The notes under the pieces were generated by a model. It saw nothing but the letters and a program-made list of their open reading frames with translations. It made no database searches and had not been told where the DNA came from. From an uncultured Lachnospiraceae bacterium (GTDB lineage Bacteria; Bacillota; Clostridia; Lachnospirales; Lachnospiraceae), in NCBI GenBank assembly GCA_949283905.1, contig CASDUB010000199.1, positions 1 to 14,754 of the forward strand: a DNA stretch of 14,754 nucleotides, read 5' to 3'. Position numbers and translations under genes: made by a program. Positions 7,111 to 13,219 of the stretch are shown here, piece after piece (the stretch's first letter is position 1; each line of letters begins with the position of its first letter).

Positions 7111-7689
7111 ATGGCTAAACTTCGCGCTAAATATGTCAGGGAATATTTTTGGCAGACAAGGATAAGAAAGCTGATATCGTGGATAGTGCAGATAGTTCTT
7201 GTCGTTTTGCTCGCCTTTTTTTGCGCATTTTCTTTCGGGCAGCGCGTCATTATAACGGATTCGTCTATGGAACCGTTTTACGAACCGGGCGATAAAATAT
7301 TTTTTAATTCTATAGTTTACAGCCTTTCTTCGCCGAAAAGGGGAGATGTTATCGCGTTTGAGACAGGTTCGGCTCCGACTTCAAACGCCGGGCTGCATGT
7401 ACGGCGTGTTATAGGGCTTCCGGGCGAAACTGTTCTGATAAAAGATGGAAATATCTATATAGACGGAGAACTTTATATAGAAGAAGTAAACTATGGGTTA
7501 ATAGATAATCCGGGGATCGCGGATGAACCGGTCGAATTGGAAAATGACGAATATTTTGTTTTGGGTGACAATCGCAGCAACAGTGAGGACAGCAGGCATA
7601 TAGAGATAGGACCCGTACAAAAAGACAAGATAAAAGGCAAACTGTGGTTCAGATACGGCCCGTCGGGCAGAATTGGTACAGTGGGGTGA
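7111..7689 (+). CDS. lepB: Type I signal peptidase
   Basis: This membrane-bound peptidase removes signal peptides from secreted preproteins. From the preferred start it has 192 residues: a basic cytoplasmic N-terminus, one membrane segment at about 22-42, then the extracytoplasmic catalytic domain. Family boxes are present: SSMEPF with nucleophile Ser52, KRGDVIAF, VIGLPGETV, and GDNRSNSEDSR (152-162). The residue normally occupied by the catalytic Lys just before R-V-I-G-L-P-G is Arg98 (V97-R98-R99), coded by CGG. That is unexpected for a bacterial Ser/Lys signal peptidase. The stop codon lies 4 bases before the rbgA start, so lepB is probably co-transcribed with rbgA, rnhB and yraN. The family call is secure; whether this copy is active, or one of several, cannot be told here. 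Confidence 0.93.
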   Translation: MAKLRAKYVREYFWQTRIRKLISWIVQIVLVVLLAFFCAFSFGQRVIITDSSMEPFYEPGDKIFFNSIVYSLSSPKRGDVIAFETGSAPTSNAGLHVRRVIGLPGETVLIKDGNIYIDGELYIEEVNYGLIDNPGIADEPVELENDEYFVLGDNRSNSEDSRHIEIGPVQKDKIKGKLWFRYGPSGRIGTVG

Positions 7690-7693
7690 GTTT

Positions 7694-8545
7694 ATGGATA
7701 TTCAGTGGTATCCCGGTCATATGACCAAGGCAAAAAGGCAGATGCAGGAGGATATCAAGCTCGTTGATCTTATAATTGAGATAGCGGACGCGAGGATTCC
7801 TATGGCGTCGAGAAATCCCGATCTTGCCGAAATGGGTAAAAACAAGGCAAGACTGATATTGCTTAATAAATCGGACCTTGCGGACGAAAGAGAGAACAAA
7901 AAATGGCAGGAATATTTTAAGAAGCAGAATATAGCCTGCATTTTGACGGATTCAAGAAATAAAGGATCGCTCAAATCGATCTCGTCGATCGTTCAGGAGG
8001 CATGCAAAGAAAAAATAGAAAGAGACGCCCGCCGGGGGATCAAAAACAGAGCAATAAAAGCAATGGTAGTCGGCATTCCGAATGTCGGAAAGTCAACTTT
8101 CATTAATTCATATGCCGGAAAGGCATGTACAAAAACAGGAAACAAACCCGGTGTTACAAAGGGAAAACAGTGGGTCAGACTTGATAAAAACATTCAGCTT
8201 CTCGATACGCCGGGCGTATTGTGGGCAAAATTTGAAGATCCGGACGTGGGCAAAAGACTTGCCTGCATCGGGTCGGTAAAAGACGATATCTTAAATCTTG
8301 AAGAATTGTCCCTTGATCTGATTGGTTTTATCATAAAAAGATATCCGGGAATGATCGAAAAACGCTACGATGTTGATGAAACTTTAAAACTTCCGGAGAT
8401 CTTGTACGGCATCGGGGAAAAGAGAGGATGTCTCACAAAGGGAAATGAGGTTTCATATGAAAAGGCGGCAGCTCTTGTGTTCGATGATTTCAGAAGCGGA
8501 AAGATCGGACGCATCACACTTGAGAGCGCGCCTGAAGGAGAATGA
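7694..8545 (+). CDS. rbgA: Ribosome biogenesis GTPase RbgA (YlqF)
   Basis: RbgA is a circularly permuted GTPase needed for late 50S subunit assembly. The order of motifs shows the permutation: G4 (LLNKSDL) and G5-like (TDSRNKGS) come before G1 (GIPNVGKSTF), the PGVTKGKQW switch and G3 (LLDTPG). The N-terminal MDIQWYPGHM is the characteristic family start, which fixes the ATG at 7694 rather than an in-frame TTG at 7673. The upstream GGGGTGAG acts as ribosome site and overlaps the lepB stop. The C-terminal domain, about 80 residues, matches the RNA-binding tail of the family. Its 283-residue length is normal. Placement near rplS and beside rnhB is a common Firmicute arrangement. Confidence 0.97.
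   Translation: MDIQWYPGHMTKAKRQMQEDIKLVDLIIEIADARIPMASRNPDLAEMGKNKARLILLNKSDLADERENKKWQEYFKKQNIACILTDSRNKGSLKSISSIVQEACKEKIERDARRGIKNRAIKAMVVGIPNVGKSTFINSYAGKACTKTGNKPGVTKGKQWVRLDKNIQLLDTPGVLWAKFEDPDVGKRLACIGSVKDDILNLEELSLDLIGFIIKRYPGMIEKRYDVDETLKLPEILYGIGEKRGCLTKGNEVSYEKAAALVFDDFRSGKIGRITLESAPEGE
8537..8540 (+). promoter_or_regulatory. Ribosome binding site deciding the rnhB start
   Basis: GGAG lies 1 base before the ATG at 8542, which is too close, and 7 bases before the in-frame ATG at 8548. The second start is therefore preferred. The first would overlap the rbgA stop in an ATGA arrangement. Confidence 0.6.
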
Positions 8546-8547
8546 AG

Positions 8548-9327
8548 ATGAGCAGGAAATCGGTAAAAGAGATCGAAGCTGAATTTCTAAACTGCAAAGA
8601 CAAGACAGGGCGTGAAGCCCTGTTTTCTGTATATAGAGCAGATGAGAGGAAAAGCGTTCAGGATCTTTTAAGAAAGATAGAAAAACGGGAGAAAAAGCTT
8701 GCTGAGGAGTTGGAAAGACTTCAAAAAATGCTTTTTTACGAGAAGAAATACGATTCTTACGGATATATATGCGGAATCGATGAAGCAGGAAGAGGACCTC
8801 TCGCGGGTCCTGTTGTGGCCGGCGCCGTTATACTTCCGAAAGATACGAGCATCATGTATATTAACGATTCAAAGAAACTGTCGGCAAAAAAACGCGACGA
8901 GCTCTTTGACGAGATAAATGAAAAAGCGCTTGCGGTAGGCATAGGTATCGTAAAGAATGAAAGGATAGACGAGATCAATATTCTTCAGGCTACTTACGAG
9001 GCCATGCGGGCGGCGATTTCTTCGCTTTTAATAAAGCCTGATATTTTGTTAAACGACGCCGTTACTATACCCGGTGTCGATATGCCTCAGGTACCTATCA
9101 TAAAAGGCGATGCCAAAAGCCAGTCTATTGCTGCCGCCAGTATTATCGCAAAAGTAACAAGAGACAGGCTTATGGAGGCGTATGCCGAGATCTATCCCGA
9201 ATACGGATTTGAAGGCCACAAGGGCTACGGTTCGGCGGCTCACATCGAAGCCATAAAAAAATACGGTCCGTGCCCGATACACAGACGTACATTTATTAAA
9301 CATTTTACGGAAGGAAGTATTATTTGA
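8548..9327 (+). CDS. rnhB: Ribonuclease HII
   Basis: RNase HII cleaves the RNA strand of RNA-DNA hybrids and initiates removal of single ribonucleotides from DNA. The catalytic Asp-Glu pair is in GIDEAGRGPLAGPVVAGAV (Asp78, Glu79), the third acidic residue is in NDAVTIPG (Asp170), and the fourth lies in the GDAKSQSIAAASIIAK region. DSKKLSAKKRDEL and GHKGYGS complete the family pattern. An N-terminal helical extension of about 70 residues, rich in Lys and Glu, precedes the catalytic core; similar extensions occur in Bacillus-type RnhB, and the 259-residue length fits. The gene starts 2 bases after rbgA and its stop overlaps the yraN start. Confidence 0.97.
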   Translation: MSRKSVKEIEAEFLNCKDKTGREALFSVYRADERKSVQDLLRKIEKREKKLAEELERLQKMLFYEKKYDSYGYICGIDEAGRGPLAGPVVAGAVILPKDTSIMYINDSKKLSAKKRDELFDEINEKALAVGIGIVKNERIDEINILQATYEAMRAAISSLLIKPDILLNDAVTIPGVDMPQVPIIKGDAKSQSIAAASIIAKVTRDRLMEAYAEIYPEYGFEGHKGYGSAAHIEAIKKYGPCPIHRRTFIKHFTEGSII

Positions 9328-9686
9328 ACAAGAGAGATCTCGGAAACGAATATGAAAAGATTGCGTCGGATTTTCTGATCGATAACGGATGCGTGATCCT
9401 TGAACGCAATTATCGCTGCAAGTACGGTGAGATAGATATAATAGCTCAGGACAGCGAGTATCTTATATTCGCGGAAGTAAAGTACAGAAAAGGCAGAGGA
9501 AGCGGATATCCGGAAGAAGCGGTCAATATTTCAAAACAGCGCAGGATAAGTAAAACTGCTGATTTTTACAGAATACGGCACGGAATTTCAGATAAGGTAT
9601 CCTGCAGATTTGATGTGATAGCGATAGATGAAAGCGGGATCAGATATTATAAAAACGCTTTTATGTATTGCGGATTTGGCGCATGA
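9324..9686 (+). CDS. yraN: YraN/UPF0102 family predicted nuclease
   Basis: This 120-residue protein belongs to the YraN (UPF0102) family, predicted from fold to be a restriction-endonuclease-like nuclease; its cellular role is not established. Visible signatures are GNEYEKIASDFL at the N-terminus, ILERNYRCKYGEIDIIAQD, and FAEVKYRKG, where the Asp of GEIDII and the E-x-K of AEVK match the nuclease core. YPEEAVN follows. The start is TTG at 9324, supported by AAGGAAG 7 bases upstream; its TTG overlaps the rnhB TGA. The rnhB-yraN pairing is widespread in Firmicutes. The last codons overlap a candidate promoter for the next gene. Confidence 0.92.
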   Translation: MNKRDLGNEYEKIASDFLIDNGCVILERNYRCKYGEIDIIAQDSEYLIFAEVKYRKGRGSGYPEEAVNISKQRRISKTADFYRIRHGISDKVSCRFDVIAIDESGIRYYKNAFMYCGFGA

Positions 9687-9696
9687 TGAATATAAT
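9668..9696 (+). promoter_or_regulatory. Candidate promoter for the SseB-domain gene
   Basis: A perfect -10 box TATAAT (9691-9696) lies 17 bases after TTGCGG (9668-9673), which keeps only the TTG of the -35 consensus. The -35 box is inside the end of yraN. A start near 9703 would give a leader of about 54 bases. Confidence 0.5.
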
Positions 9697-9756
9697 GAAA
9701 GTGCTGTATTATAGATCATTATATATCAGCAGAATTTTAATATGAAAGAGGCGGCT

Positions 9757-10569
9757 ATGACGATCAGCAATATTTTTGTTAAAAAAATTCAGAAATTAGA
9801 AGAGATGTTTGTTGTTTTTAATCAGGCGACAAGAAATCCTTATATAGAATGCGATCCTGAGACTTTTGACGATCAGGTATATATATTTACAGATATTGAT
9901 AAAGCTAAAGAAATGGTTGAAAAATACGCTGCGGACGGCTATACGCTTTCGATCGTTAAGATCGATAAAAAGCAGATTCTTCCGTTTGTCGGCGGATTAT
10001 ACGGGCTCAGCGTGACAGCGATCGTATTTAATGACGGCGAACCTGTCAGCATACAGCTTGAAGAACTCGTTAAAAGACCTGACATTGACAAATATAAAAA
10101 TGAAAAGATACCGAGGGCTAATCCTGAACTGCAGCTTACGGTGATCTATCTTCTTCAGGAAACGAGAAGAAAGATCGAAGCTGATAAAAGGACAAATGAA
10201 AACAAGATTAAGATCCGCGATATGGAAGAAGAGATGGCGATAAATCTCTTTAAATCAAAATTTGTTCTGGCGATAGATCTTTCGGCAACCGGCGGAAAAT
10301 ACGATAAGGATCATCCGAATTTCAAGGTGCCTACCGTAAGGCTTTCAAACGGTGATTCATTTATTCCGGCATTTACCGATATGTCTGAATATCAGAAATT
10401 TGCTTTGCAAAATAAAATAACTGCTAAAATGCGTCTTGTAGCGGTGGGCTATGACGACCTTTTGAAATTTACGCAAAATACAAAAGGCATAGTGTTAAAT
10501 CCGTCGGGATTTAATCTGCCTATGCCAAATGTTATCATCACGAGTCTGAAGAAGAGATATGGAGCCTGA
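9757..10569 (+). CDS. SseB-family protein with two SseB-like domains
   Basis: This is a soluble 270-residue protein with no signal peptide or membrane span. The N-terminal part (about residues 12-110) reads MFVVFNQATRNPYI, then QVYIFTDIDKAKEMVEKY, an SseB N-terminal-type domain. After a charged linker (about 145-165) a second similar unit appears: FVLAIDLSA, then VRLSNGDSFIPAFTDMSEYQKF and a C-terminal strand-rich stretch. The two halves look like a duplication of one fold. SseB-named proteins occur widely outside type III secretion systems and have no agreed function; no secretion genes are nearby. The start at 9757 is chosen because AAAGAGG lies 5 bases upstream, whereas an in-frame ATG at 9742 lacks a ribosome site. 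Its 3' end overlaps the convergent amidase gene by 32 bases. Confidence 0.78.
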   Translation: MTISNIFVKKIQKLEEMFVVFNQATRNPYIECDPETFDDQVYIFTDIDKAKEMVEKYAADGYTLSIVKIDKKQILPFVGGLYGLSVTAIVFNDGEPVSIQLEELVKRPDIDKYKNEKIPRANPELQLTVIYLLQETRRKIEADKRTNENKIKIRDMEEEMAINLFKSKFVLAIDLSATGGKYDKDHPNFKVPTVRLSNGDSFIPAFTDMSEYQKFALQNKITAKMRLVAVGYDDLLKFTQNTKGIVLNPSGFNLPMPNVIITSLKKRYGA

Positions 10570-11287
10570 TATCTGACAGAAATTCAAGCCATTTATCTTC
10601 GTGGTCGACAAAGTATTTCGGACATGATTTTCCGGTAACATCGTAATGTCTGATGATACTGTCGGGTGAGATGTTGTACTCGATACAGAGATATGAAACG
10701 AGTTTTAAAAGAGAATCATATGTTTCCTGTGTAAATTCGCCGCTTTCATCCTGGTGGCAGCACTCAATGGAGATCGTGTCGGCGTTTCTCTCATTGGAGG
10801 CGTATGCTACTTCGTCAAGCGGTACACATTGAATGATCTCGCCGTCAAGGCCGATTATAAAATGGCTGCTTGCGTATACTCCGGCAGCGCCGTCTTTCAG
10901 ACCTTCAAAGTAATCTCTGTTCTGCATTGCCGTAGAACCGGGATTTGCCGTATAGTGGACGACAATGCCGTTGATGTTTTCGACAGGAGTTTGCGGTCTT
11001 GAGTATTCGTTTGGGGTAAGAAGCGCTTCTGTGACCTCGAAGTCGTCTATATCATCTGAAAATCTTACGGTTTTATATCCTGACGCCGATGAAAAATATA
11101 CGATCATGCCGATTACCGCGATGATTGCGGCGGCTGCGATGATCAGAGCAAGAAGAGTTCGTTTTGAAGTCTTTTTGCTTTTTTTTCTGTTTGAACCGGA
11201 TCTTTTTGTATATGATTTTTTTGAATTTGCTTTCTTCGTATATGATTTTTTGTTATTTGTTTTTTTATTATCAGAACCTGTAGTCAT
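10538..11287 (-). CDS. Membrane-anchored N-acetylmuramoyl-L-alanine amidase
   Basis: This 249-residue protein is likely a wall amidase that cuts the bond between muramic acid and the stem peptide. A Lys/Ser-rich cytoplasmic N-terminus (about 1-43) contains two copies of a 10-residue unit, KKSYTK followed by four variable residues (residues 13-32). A membrane segment follows at about 44-66. The Amidase_2 domain spans about 105-240. Predicted zinc ligands are His111 (GIVVHYTA), His214 (RHYDVTG) and Cys222 (KSCPKYF); Glu175 in SIECCH matches the catalytic acid region. The 30-bp DNA repeat behind the unit is visible as GTATATGATTTTTT at 11209 and 11239 on the plus strand. Upstream of the ATG, AGAGTAGG is a plausible ribosome site. 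The gene is convergent with the SseB gene and divergent from the HAD gene. It could be a sporulation- or growth-related hydrolase; the sequence does not decide. Confidence 0.9.
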   Translation of the reverse strand: MTTGSDNKKTNNKKSYTKKANSKKSYTKRSGSNRKKSKKTSKRTLLALIIAAAAIIAVIGMIVYFSSASGYKTVRFSDDIDDFEVTEALLTPNEYSRPQTPVENINGIVVHYTANPGSTAMQNRDYFEGLKDGAAGVYASSHFIIGLDGEIIQCVPLDEVAYASNERNADTISIECCHQDESGEFTQETYDSLLKLVSYLCIEYNISPDSIIRHYDVTGKSCPKYFVDHEDKWLEFLSDIRLHISSSDS

Positions 11288-11333
11288 TAGTACCTACTCT
11301 TTTGTTTTATTTCTTTTCGCTTTTTAAAACATC

Positions 11334-11339
11334 ATTCTA
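11334..11339 (-). promoter_or_regulatory. Weak candidate -10 box for the amidase gene
   Basis: Read on the minus strand this is TAGAAT, 46 bases before the amidase start. No convincing -35 box lies at the right distance, so the call rests on one box and on position in a divergent spacer. Confidence 0.3.
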
Positions 11340-11414
11340 TCATATTTTTGTGAAAAATATATGGTTTTTATGTTTTTAGATGAATTAACCCTTTAATATC
11401 ATCATGCCTTTGGG

Positions 11415-11420
11415 TATAAT
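11415..11420 (+). promoter_or_regulatory. Candidate -10 box for the HAD-AEC pair
   Basis: TATAAT is a perfect -10 match 43 bases before the HAD start. The -35 region (TTTAAT at a 17-base spacing) is weak, though T-rich DNA upstream could compensate. The divergent spacer 11288-11463 holds no other recognisable gene or strong hairpin. Confidence 0.4.
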
Positions 11421-11463
11421 TCAATATGAACTCATTATATAAGAAGAGGGAGAAGATTGAGAT

Positions 11464-12132
11464 ATGAAACTTGATAAACCGCTGCTTGTGTTTGATCACG
11501 ACGGAACGCTGCATGATTCGGTAAGGATATTCGGGCCGGCTATGAGAGCCGGAGTTCAGTGGCTGCACGAAAACGGCCATGAGGATGTTCCGTTTTTTTC
11601 TGATGAAAAGATAGCAAAATGTCTCGGAATGAACGCCAATGACATATGGAAAACGCTTGTTGAAGACATGACGGAAGAGCTTGCAGGCAAGGTGACTGTC
11701 GTTGTCGGAAAAGAGATGAGAAAAATCATGGATGCGGGAACCGCTAAATGGTTTGACGAGTGTTATCCTATGCTCGATGAGCTGAAAAAAGACGGATATC
11801 ATATGGTAATGCTCAGCAACTGTCAGAAGGATATGGCGAGATATTATTGGAACCATTTTAAAATGGAAAAATGGTTTGATAAATTTTATGACTGCGAGAG
11901 CTATGATTATCAGCCTAAGACAGAGATAATAAAGCACGTTATTGATGATTATGAAGGCGGAAGAGCCATAATGATCGGCGACCGTTCGAGTGATTTCGAC
12001 TGTGCCAGAGCCGTGAACATTCCGTTTATCGGATGCGCTTACGGATTTGCGGCGGAAGGGGAACTTGACGGCGCAGACGCATTGGCTCAAAGCCCGCTTG
12101 AAATAGCGGAGATCGTGAAGAAATTGACTTGA
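11464..12132 (+). CDS. HAD-superfamily phosphatase
   Basis: This 222-residue protein is a HAD-type hydrolase that probably removes phosphate from a small metabolite; the substrate is unknown. Motif I is VFDHDGTLHDS with nucleophile Asp11 and acid/base Asp13. Motif II is LSN (Ser118), motif III Lys is Lys152 in QPKTE, and motif IV is MIGDRSSDFD (Asp173, Asp177). A helical cap is inserted after motif I, as in the phosphoglycolate-phosphatase-like group. GAGGGAG lies about 11 bases before the ATG. The carrier gene starts 16 bases downstream, so the two are probably one transcript. An opposing 354-codon open frame across this gene shows no family features and is treated as a shadow. Confidence 0.92.
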   Translation: MKLDKPLLVFDHDGTLHDSVRIFGPAMRAGVQWLHENGHEDVPFFSDEKIAKCLGMNANDIWKTLVEDMTEELAGKVTVVVGKEMRKIMDAGTAKWFDECYPMLDELKKDGYHMVMLSNCQKDMARYYWNHFKMEKWFDKFYDCESYDYQPKTEIIKHVIDDYEGGRAIMIGDRSSDFDCARAVNIPFIGCAYGFAAEGELDGADALAQSPLEIAEIVKKLT

Positions 12133-12148
12133 TGGGGGAGATATAAAA

Positions 12149-13072
12149 ATGAGTACATCGGTCGTATTGCAGCAGATGCTTGTGATAATCATATTGATCG
12201 CTGTAGGATACGCAATGTTCAAGAAGGGTCTGATAACAGATGAAGGTTCTAAAACGATGTCGTTTCTTGTACTTACGATAACAAATCCGGCAGTGTGCAT
12301 CAGCAGCGCTTTCAGCGATGAGGTCAATATAACCCACGCCGATATATTGATGGGACTTGTCCTGGGCGTTATCATGTATGTCTTTCTCATTGTTTTCGGA
12401 CATCTGTTTTCTGCGATTCTTACTAAAGACAATGAAAAAAGAAGAATATATACGATGCTTCAGATATATGCGAATGTCGGATTCATAGGCATCCCGGTTA
12501 CAAGTGCGGTTCTCGGAGAACAGTCCCTTGTATTTGTGACTATTTCGCTGATCATCTATAATATTTTGTTTTATACCCACGGATATTCAACAATGCTTTC
12601 GGGCAGAAAAGATATTCAATATAAATTTACCTGGAAGTCTCTGATAAATGTCGGAACTGTTTCGGGCGTCATTGCAATAGCAGTATTCTGGTTTAATCTG
12701 AGATTTCCGGCTTTTATAGAGACAACGATATCGACGGCAGGAAATGCAACAACATTTATGGCCATGATCGTTCTCGGCATATCAATTGCCAAGATACCGC
12801 TTAAGAACCTGATCAGCGATAAAAAGATCTATCTGATATGGGCCGTGCGATATCTTCTGGTTCCGATAGCGTTTGCTCTTGTTTTAAAGAAGATACTCGG
12901 ACCGTCGGTAATGGTAAGCGCCTTCGGAATACTTATGGCTATGCCGGTGGGAAATATGCCGCTTATGCTTGCCAATCAGTACGGACTTGAAACGGAAACC
13001 TTTTCAGCGGCAACATTCCTGACTACGATATTATCGGTTTTGACGGTTACACTCACAACAATGGTATTATGA
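12149..13072 (+). CDS. AEC-family transporter (auxin efflux carrier type)
   Basis: This integral membrane protein of 307 residues is a predicted secondary carrier of the AEC family, which in bacteria is often linked to export or uptake of organic acids such as malate; the substrate is not evident here. The sequence is strongly hydrophobic with about 10 predicted spans, beginning with VIIILIAVGYAMFKKGLIT. Family signatures are SFLVLTITNPAV after the first span, YANVGFIGIPVTSAVLG in the middle, and MAMPVGNMPLMLANQYGLE near the end, with paired NVGFIG/PV-type broken-helix motifs. GGGGGAG precedes the ATG by about 8 bases. It follows the HAD gene by 16 bases and ends at a clear terminator. Confidence 0.93.
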   Translation: MSTSVVLQQMLVIIILIAVGYAMFKKGLITDEGSKTMSFLVLTITNPAVCISSAFSDEVNITHADILMGLVLGVIMYVFLIVFGHLFSAILTKDNEKRRIYTMLQIYANVGFIGIPVTSAVLGEQSLVFVTISLIIYNILFYTHGYSTMLSGRKDIQYKFTWKSLINVGTVSGVIAIAVFWFNLRFPAFIETTISTAGNATTFMAMIVLGISIAKIPLKNLISDKKIYLIWAVRYLLVPIAFALVLKKILGPSVMVSAFGILMAMPVGNMPLMLANQYGLETETFSAATFLTTILSVLTVTLTTMVL

Positions 13073-13077
13073 ATTAC

Positions 13078-13118
13078 AAAGTGCACAGTGCCTCAAAAAA
13101 GCATTGTGCATTTTTATT
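13078..13118 (+). terminator. Rho-independent terminator after the AEC gene
   Basis: TGCACAGTGC (13082-13091) pairs with GCATTGTGCA (13101-13110) with one G-T pair. Three flanking A-T pairs extend the base, and TTTTTATT follows. It separates the HAD-AEC transcript from the phosphoglucomutase promoter. Confidence 0.85.
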
Positions 13119-13135
13119 ATATTTTAAGAGAAATA

Positions 13136-13163
13136 TTGACAAAAAATATAATAAATATATAAT
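13136..13163 (+). promoter_or_regulatory. Strong sigma-A type promoter for the phosphoglucomutase gene
   Basis: TTGACA (13136-13141) and TATAAT (13158-13163) both match consensus fully, with a 16-base spacer. Transcription should start near 13170, leaving a leader of about 50 bases. Confidence 0.85.
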
Positions 13164-13170
13164 ATATTTA
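13152..13170. repeat. Perfect AT palindrome over the -10 region
   Basis: TAAATATAT (13152-13160) and ATATATTTA (13162-13170) are perfect inverted repeats around a single central A. The -10 box lies inside. It could be an operator or merely low-complexity AT sequence. Confidence 0.45.
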
Positions 13171-13175
13171 AAGAA

Positions 13176-13195
13176 TTTATGCAAAACCGCATAAA
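13176..13195 (+). promoter_or_regulatory. Small 5'-UTR hairpin upstream of the phosphoglucomutase gene
   Basis: TTTATGC (13176-13182) pairs perfectly with GCATAAA (13189-13195) around a 6-base AAAACC loop. It lies at the very start of the predicted transcript and ends 8 bases before the AAAGGAA ribosome site, so it may stabilise the mRNA end. Confidence 0.45.
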
Positions 13196-13219
13196 AAATA
13201 ACGAAAGGAATGATATCAT

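Noticed and set aside
9757..10569. Assignment of the SseB-domain gene to type III secretion or immunity-protein function
   Set aside because: No secretion, toxin or effector genes are in the window; the family is widespread and the name is historical.
11368..12432. 354-codon open frame on the minus strand across the HAD and AEC genes
   Set aside because: It lies antisense to two well-supported genes, has no ribosome site or recognisable domain, and its composition is what reversed coding sequence gives.
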